Source: Lachnospiraceae bacterium
GTDB lineage: Bacteria > Bacillota > Clostridia > Lachnospirales > Lachnospiraceae
Direction: 5' to 3'
Length of the DNA: 64,000 nucleotides
NCBI GenBank assembly: GCA_017469935.1
Contig: JAFUFL010000044.1
Span: forward strand, 1-64,000
Shown: positions 62,060-64,000 of the stretch, piece by piece
How the letters are laid out: each line of letters begins with the position of its first letter
Position numbering within the stretch: position 1 is the first letter of the stretch
Translations under genes and position numbers: made by a program
The notes under the pieces: generated by a model
Told to the model about the DNA's origin: nothing
Seen by the model: the letters and a program-made list of their open reading frames with translations, nothing else
Database searches by the model: none

Positions 62060-62455
62060 ATGATTTCAACACGCGGACGATATGCGATCCGGGTTATGCT
62101 GGATCTTGCTGAACACGATAACGGAAACTATATTCCGCTGAAAGATATTGCGGCCAGACAGGGTATATCCAAAAAGTATCTGGAAATCATCGTGAAAGAT
62201 ATGGTCCAAGGAGGTCTGCTCGTCGGAGCCAGCGGAAAAGGCGGCGGATATAAACTGGTTCGCAAACCGGAAGACTATGCGGTCGGCGAAATTATAGAAT
62301 TGATGGAAGGGTCCCTCGCTACCGTTGCCTGCCTGGCAGAAGGCGCTGCTCCCTGCCCGCGGTCTTCTTCCTGTGAGACCCTTCCTCTTTGGACGGAATA
62401 CGATAAATTGACGCATGACTTTTTTTACGGCAAACGTCTCAGCGACCTGTTATGA
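62060..62455 (+). CDS. Rrf2-family transcriptional regulator
   Basis: 131 residues. Winged helix opening MISTRGRYAIRVMLDLAEH and LKDIAARQGISKKYLEIIV, a wing GASGKGGGYKLVRKPEDY, and a C-terminal cysteine cluster ACLAEGAAPCPRSSSCET (C-x7-C-x5-C) like that of IscR/NsrR-type [Fe-S] sensors. It probably responds to Fe-S or redox status, or to cysteine as CymR does. Its target may be its own promoter or the convergent membrane ferredoxin genes. AAAGGAGG precedes the ATG. Confidence 0.92.
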   Translation: MISTRGRYAIRVMLDLAEHDNGNYIPLKDIAARQGISKKYLEIIVKDMVQGGLLVGASGKGGGYKLVRKPEDYAVGEIIELMEGSLATVACLAEGAAPCPRSSSCETLPLWTEYDKLTHDFFYGKRLSDLL

Positions 62456-62559
62456 CCGGAGGAAGAAAGCATTCTTCCTCCATAGCCTGCGGTTGCCTTT
62501 TAGAGACTGCGCAGTCAGCAATTCCGTCAAAAAATCATTGCTTCACGGCTCAGCTGCAA

Positions 62560-62886
62560 TCAGATACCGATTGCATTTTTCATATAGCTAAGGGTGCTGT
62601 CATTTTCGATGCTCCCCTGCAAAACAGCGCATTTCTCTGCCTTCTTACAGATGTCAAACAAATCCGGATCCGCCGCTTTAAGAACGGATTCAAACGCACC
62701 GGTGAACCATCCGTCGATCCACTCGCCGTGAGCTTCTCTTGTGAAGGTTCGTATATCAAGTGCTTCCGGAAGCTCATCGACTTTGTGCTTTTTCTGAGAC
62801 ACTTCCAGCTCTTCGCCGGATACACCAAAAATCACATAAAACAGGAACGGCTTATACCCGATGTCTTGATAATACTTTCTTTCCAT
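62560..62886 (-). CDS. Small soluble protein, unknown function
   Basis: About 108 residues, acidic and soluble, with FYVIFGVSGEELEVSQKKHK near the start and GEWIDGWFTGAFESVLKAAD in the middle. No motif is known to me. GGGAG precedes two nearby ATGs (62892 and 62886); the second is better spaced. It follows the polyferredoxin gene by about 40 bp, so both probably form the end of the rdgB operon. Confidence 0.65.
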   Translation of the reverse strand: MERKYYQDIGYKPFLFYVIFGVSGEELEVSQKKHKVDELPEALDIRTFTREAHGEWIDGWFTGAFESVLKAADPDLFDICKKAEKCAVLQGSIENDSTLSYMKNAIGI

Positions 62887-62928
62887 TCTCATTACTCCCT
62901 TATCTTTCTGATACAGACTTATTTCATG

Positions 62929-63747
62929 TCACAGTGCCTTTTTCGGACAGTTCCTGACACATTCCATACAGAGAATACACTCTGTGCCATTCTTTCGGTT
63001 CCTTGAGTTGTCCGTGACATCCACATCCATCGGACATACTCTCTTGCACTTTCCACATGACACACACTTTTCCTTATCACATTTTACCCGTATGCGTGCA
63101 AAATAGCTCATAGGTTTCAGGAACACAGTGACGGGACAGATATATTTGCAGAAGGCGCGATTATCTTTAAAGGCATAGGCCAGAATGATTCCAACGGCAT
63201 AATACGCCGCATTTCCGACAATAAATGCCCGGAACATGATCTTTTCAAGGTTCCCGACATGGGCCAGAAAAAGCGATGCCACAAAGATCAGGGACAGAGC
63301 AAAAGTGCAGTATCTGATCCATTCGATCTTCTTTCTCGGCTGTGCGGGAACCGGATAGGGAAGAAAATCAAGCACCATCGCAGTCCAACAGGCATAGCCG
63401 CACCATCCGCGCCCGAAGATCAACGGTCCGAAAATCTTGGCCACAGCGTAATGGATCGTCGCCGCCTCAAATACGCCTGTGAAAAGATAGTACCAGAAGC
63501 CCTCGATCTGCATATTTTCCCGGCAGATCAGGCCGAGATAAACAAGCATATATAAACCGACGAGCAGCTGGACAATGCGCCGCGCATATTTATACTCTTT
63601 GATGAACAGGAACATCCCCAGTGCTATCGAACACCCGATGTAACTGAAATTAAAAAGATAAAAAATATTGCCTTTTGTGAGCCATAGTGTAACAGCGATT
63701 GTTTCAAAAACAATCAGCATAAGGATGGGCATGGCATACTTCTTCAT
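62929..63747 (-). CDS. NapH-like membrane polyferredoxin
   Basis: 272 residues with about five membrane helices, a juxtamembrane FGRGWCGYACWTAMVLDFLP motif and KYICPVTVFLKP, both typical of NapH/CcoG/RnfB-like ferredoxin-membrane proteins. The C-terminal domain carries two [4Fe-4S] sites (CDKEKCVSCGKCKRVCPMDV and CILCMECVRNCPKKAL). It would pass electrons between membrane and cytoplasm; the partner is unknown. GCGGAGG precedes the ATG, 17 bp after the rdgB stop. Confidence 0.88.
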   Translation of the reverse strand: MKKYAMPILMLIVFETIAVTLWLTKGNIFYLFNFSYIGCSIALGMFLFIKEYKYARRIVQLLVGLYMLVYLGLICRENMQIEGFWYYLFTGVFEAATIHYAVAKIFGPLIFGRGWCGYACWTAMVLDFLPYPVPAQPRKKIEWIRYCTFALSLIFVASLFLAHVGNLEKIMFRAFIVGNAAYYAVGIILAYAFKDNRAFCKYICPVTVFLKPMSYFARIRVKCDKEKCVSCGKCKRVCPMDVDVTDNSRNRKNGTECILCMECVRNCPKKAL

Positions 63748-63764
63748 GAATGTTCCTCCGCAAT

Positions 63765-64000
63765 TTATCGGGACTGAAGATAGCTGATCAATTCCCTTAC
63801 CGCTTTTGCCCTGTGAGAATAAGTTTCCTTAAAGGAAAGAGGCATGCTTGCTGTCGTTTTTCCATTCCCATCCTCTGAGATAAAAATCAGATCATAGCCG
63901 AAGCCATTTGTACCTTCCTCTTTTTCGGCAATCACTCCGTTCCAGATACCTGTGAAGAGATGCGGCTGTCCCTTTTCGTCAATAAAACATATACAAGTTA
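63765..64000 (-). CDS. rdgB: XTP/dITP diphosphatase (RdgB/HAM1), C-terminal part; runs off right edge
   Basis: The last 77 codons of a gene entering from the right. It reads FTGIWNGVIAEKEEGTNGFG-YD, then GKTTASMPLSFKETYSHRAKA, the conserved C-terminal blocks of the Ham1 family (GxNGFGYDxxF; SHRxxA). The enzyme removes non-canonical purine nucleotides (XTP, dITP). The TAA is at 63765-63767, directly upstream of the polyferredoxin gene. Confidence 0.93.
   Translation of the reverse strand, partial: TCICFIDEKGQPHLFTGIWNGVIAEKEEGTNGFGYDLIFISEDGNGKTTASMPLSFKETYSHRAKAVRELISYLQSR

Overview
The window looks like chromosome from a Gram-positive anaerobe of class Clostridia, most likely a Lachnospiraceae relative. 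Support: a PolC-type replicative polymerase, SigH, mini-RNase III, a group B [FeFe] hydrogenase, clostripain, a stand-alone AICAR transformylase with an archaeal-type IMP cyclohydrolase, secreted proteins with cell-wall-binding repeats, and consensus sigma-A promoters with strong AGGAGG ribosome binding sites. Coding DNA is GC-rich in third positions, while promoters and spacers are AT-rich. The species cannot be named from the sequence alone.

Layout. 1-7.2 kb (minus): pyrH-frr-uppS-cdsA-rseP-ispG-polC, a translation, lipid and isoprenoid block running off the left edge; dxr, often found between cdsA and rseP in clostridia, is absent. 7.5-9.4 kb (plus): typA, whose promoter overlaps that of pyrH. 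9.5-12.7 kb (minus): mgtE behind a proline/arginine-containing leader ORF, a YigZ-family gene with a tandemly copied 3' end, and a phosphoesterase. 12.8-13.5 kb: tRNA-Thr, degenerate repeats and a 273-bp palindrome. 13.5-21.4 kb: cell-envelope genes (class A PBP, phosphodiester glycosidase, and a 1195-residue secreted protein joining a ComEC-like metallo-beta-lactamase fold, wall-binding repeats and an NlpC/P60-like domain). 21.5-25.6 kb (minus): ispF-cysS-mrnC-rlmB-sigH operon plus a small gene. 25.7-32.8 kb: hydrogenase, DJ-1 and CBS proteins, the last purine steps, and SstT. 32.9-36.9 kb: an amidase/beta-lactamase-like fusion, tRNA-Met with an integrase remnant beside it, and a two-gene radical-SAM/Cys-rich membrane protein unit.

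37-44.4 kb is the least ordinary part: two arrays of 71-bp tandem repeats, a broken secreted-peptide gene, zinc-ribbon membrane proteins, an oxidoreductase, an anchored phosphoesterase, and an eight-copy repeat array related to the one at 13 kb. 44.4-52.5 kb holds a membrane clostripain, an amino-acid permease, an M18 aminopeptidase, a SHOCT protein and an ATP-grasp-like protein. 52.6-55.4 kb is metY-cysK behind a leader peptide containing Met and Cys codons, with mutually exclusive hairpins. 55.5-64 kb: zinc-ribbon/FG-GAP-like protein, DNA polymerase IV, an orphan prepilin-peptidase N-domain, PfpI, a LysM 5'-nucleotidase, an Rrf2 regulator, a polyferredoxin and the tail of rdgB.

The strongest candidates for undescribed biology are two leader-peptide switches (mgtE and metY), the Cys-rich membrane protein/radical-SAM pair at 36 kb, and a family of hairpins and tandem repeats in the intergenic DNA. 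One short GCTCGC hairpin recurs in the leaders of pyrH, the PBP gene and the IMP cyclohydrolase gene. All functional readings are inferred from motifs and context; no search or folding program was run.
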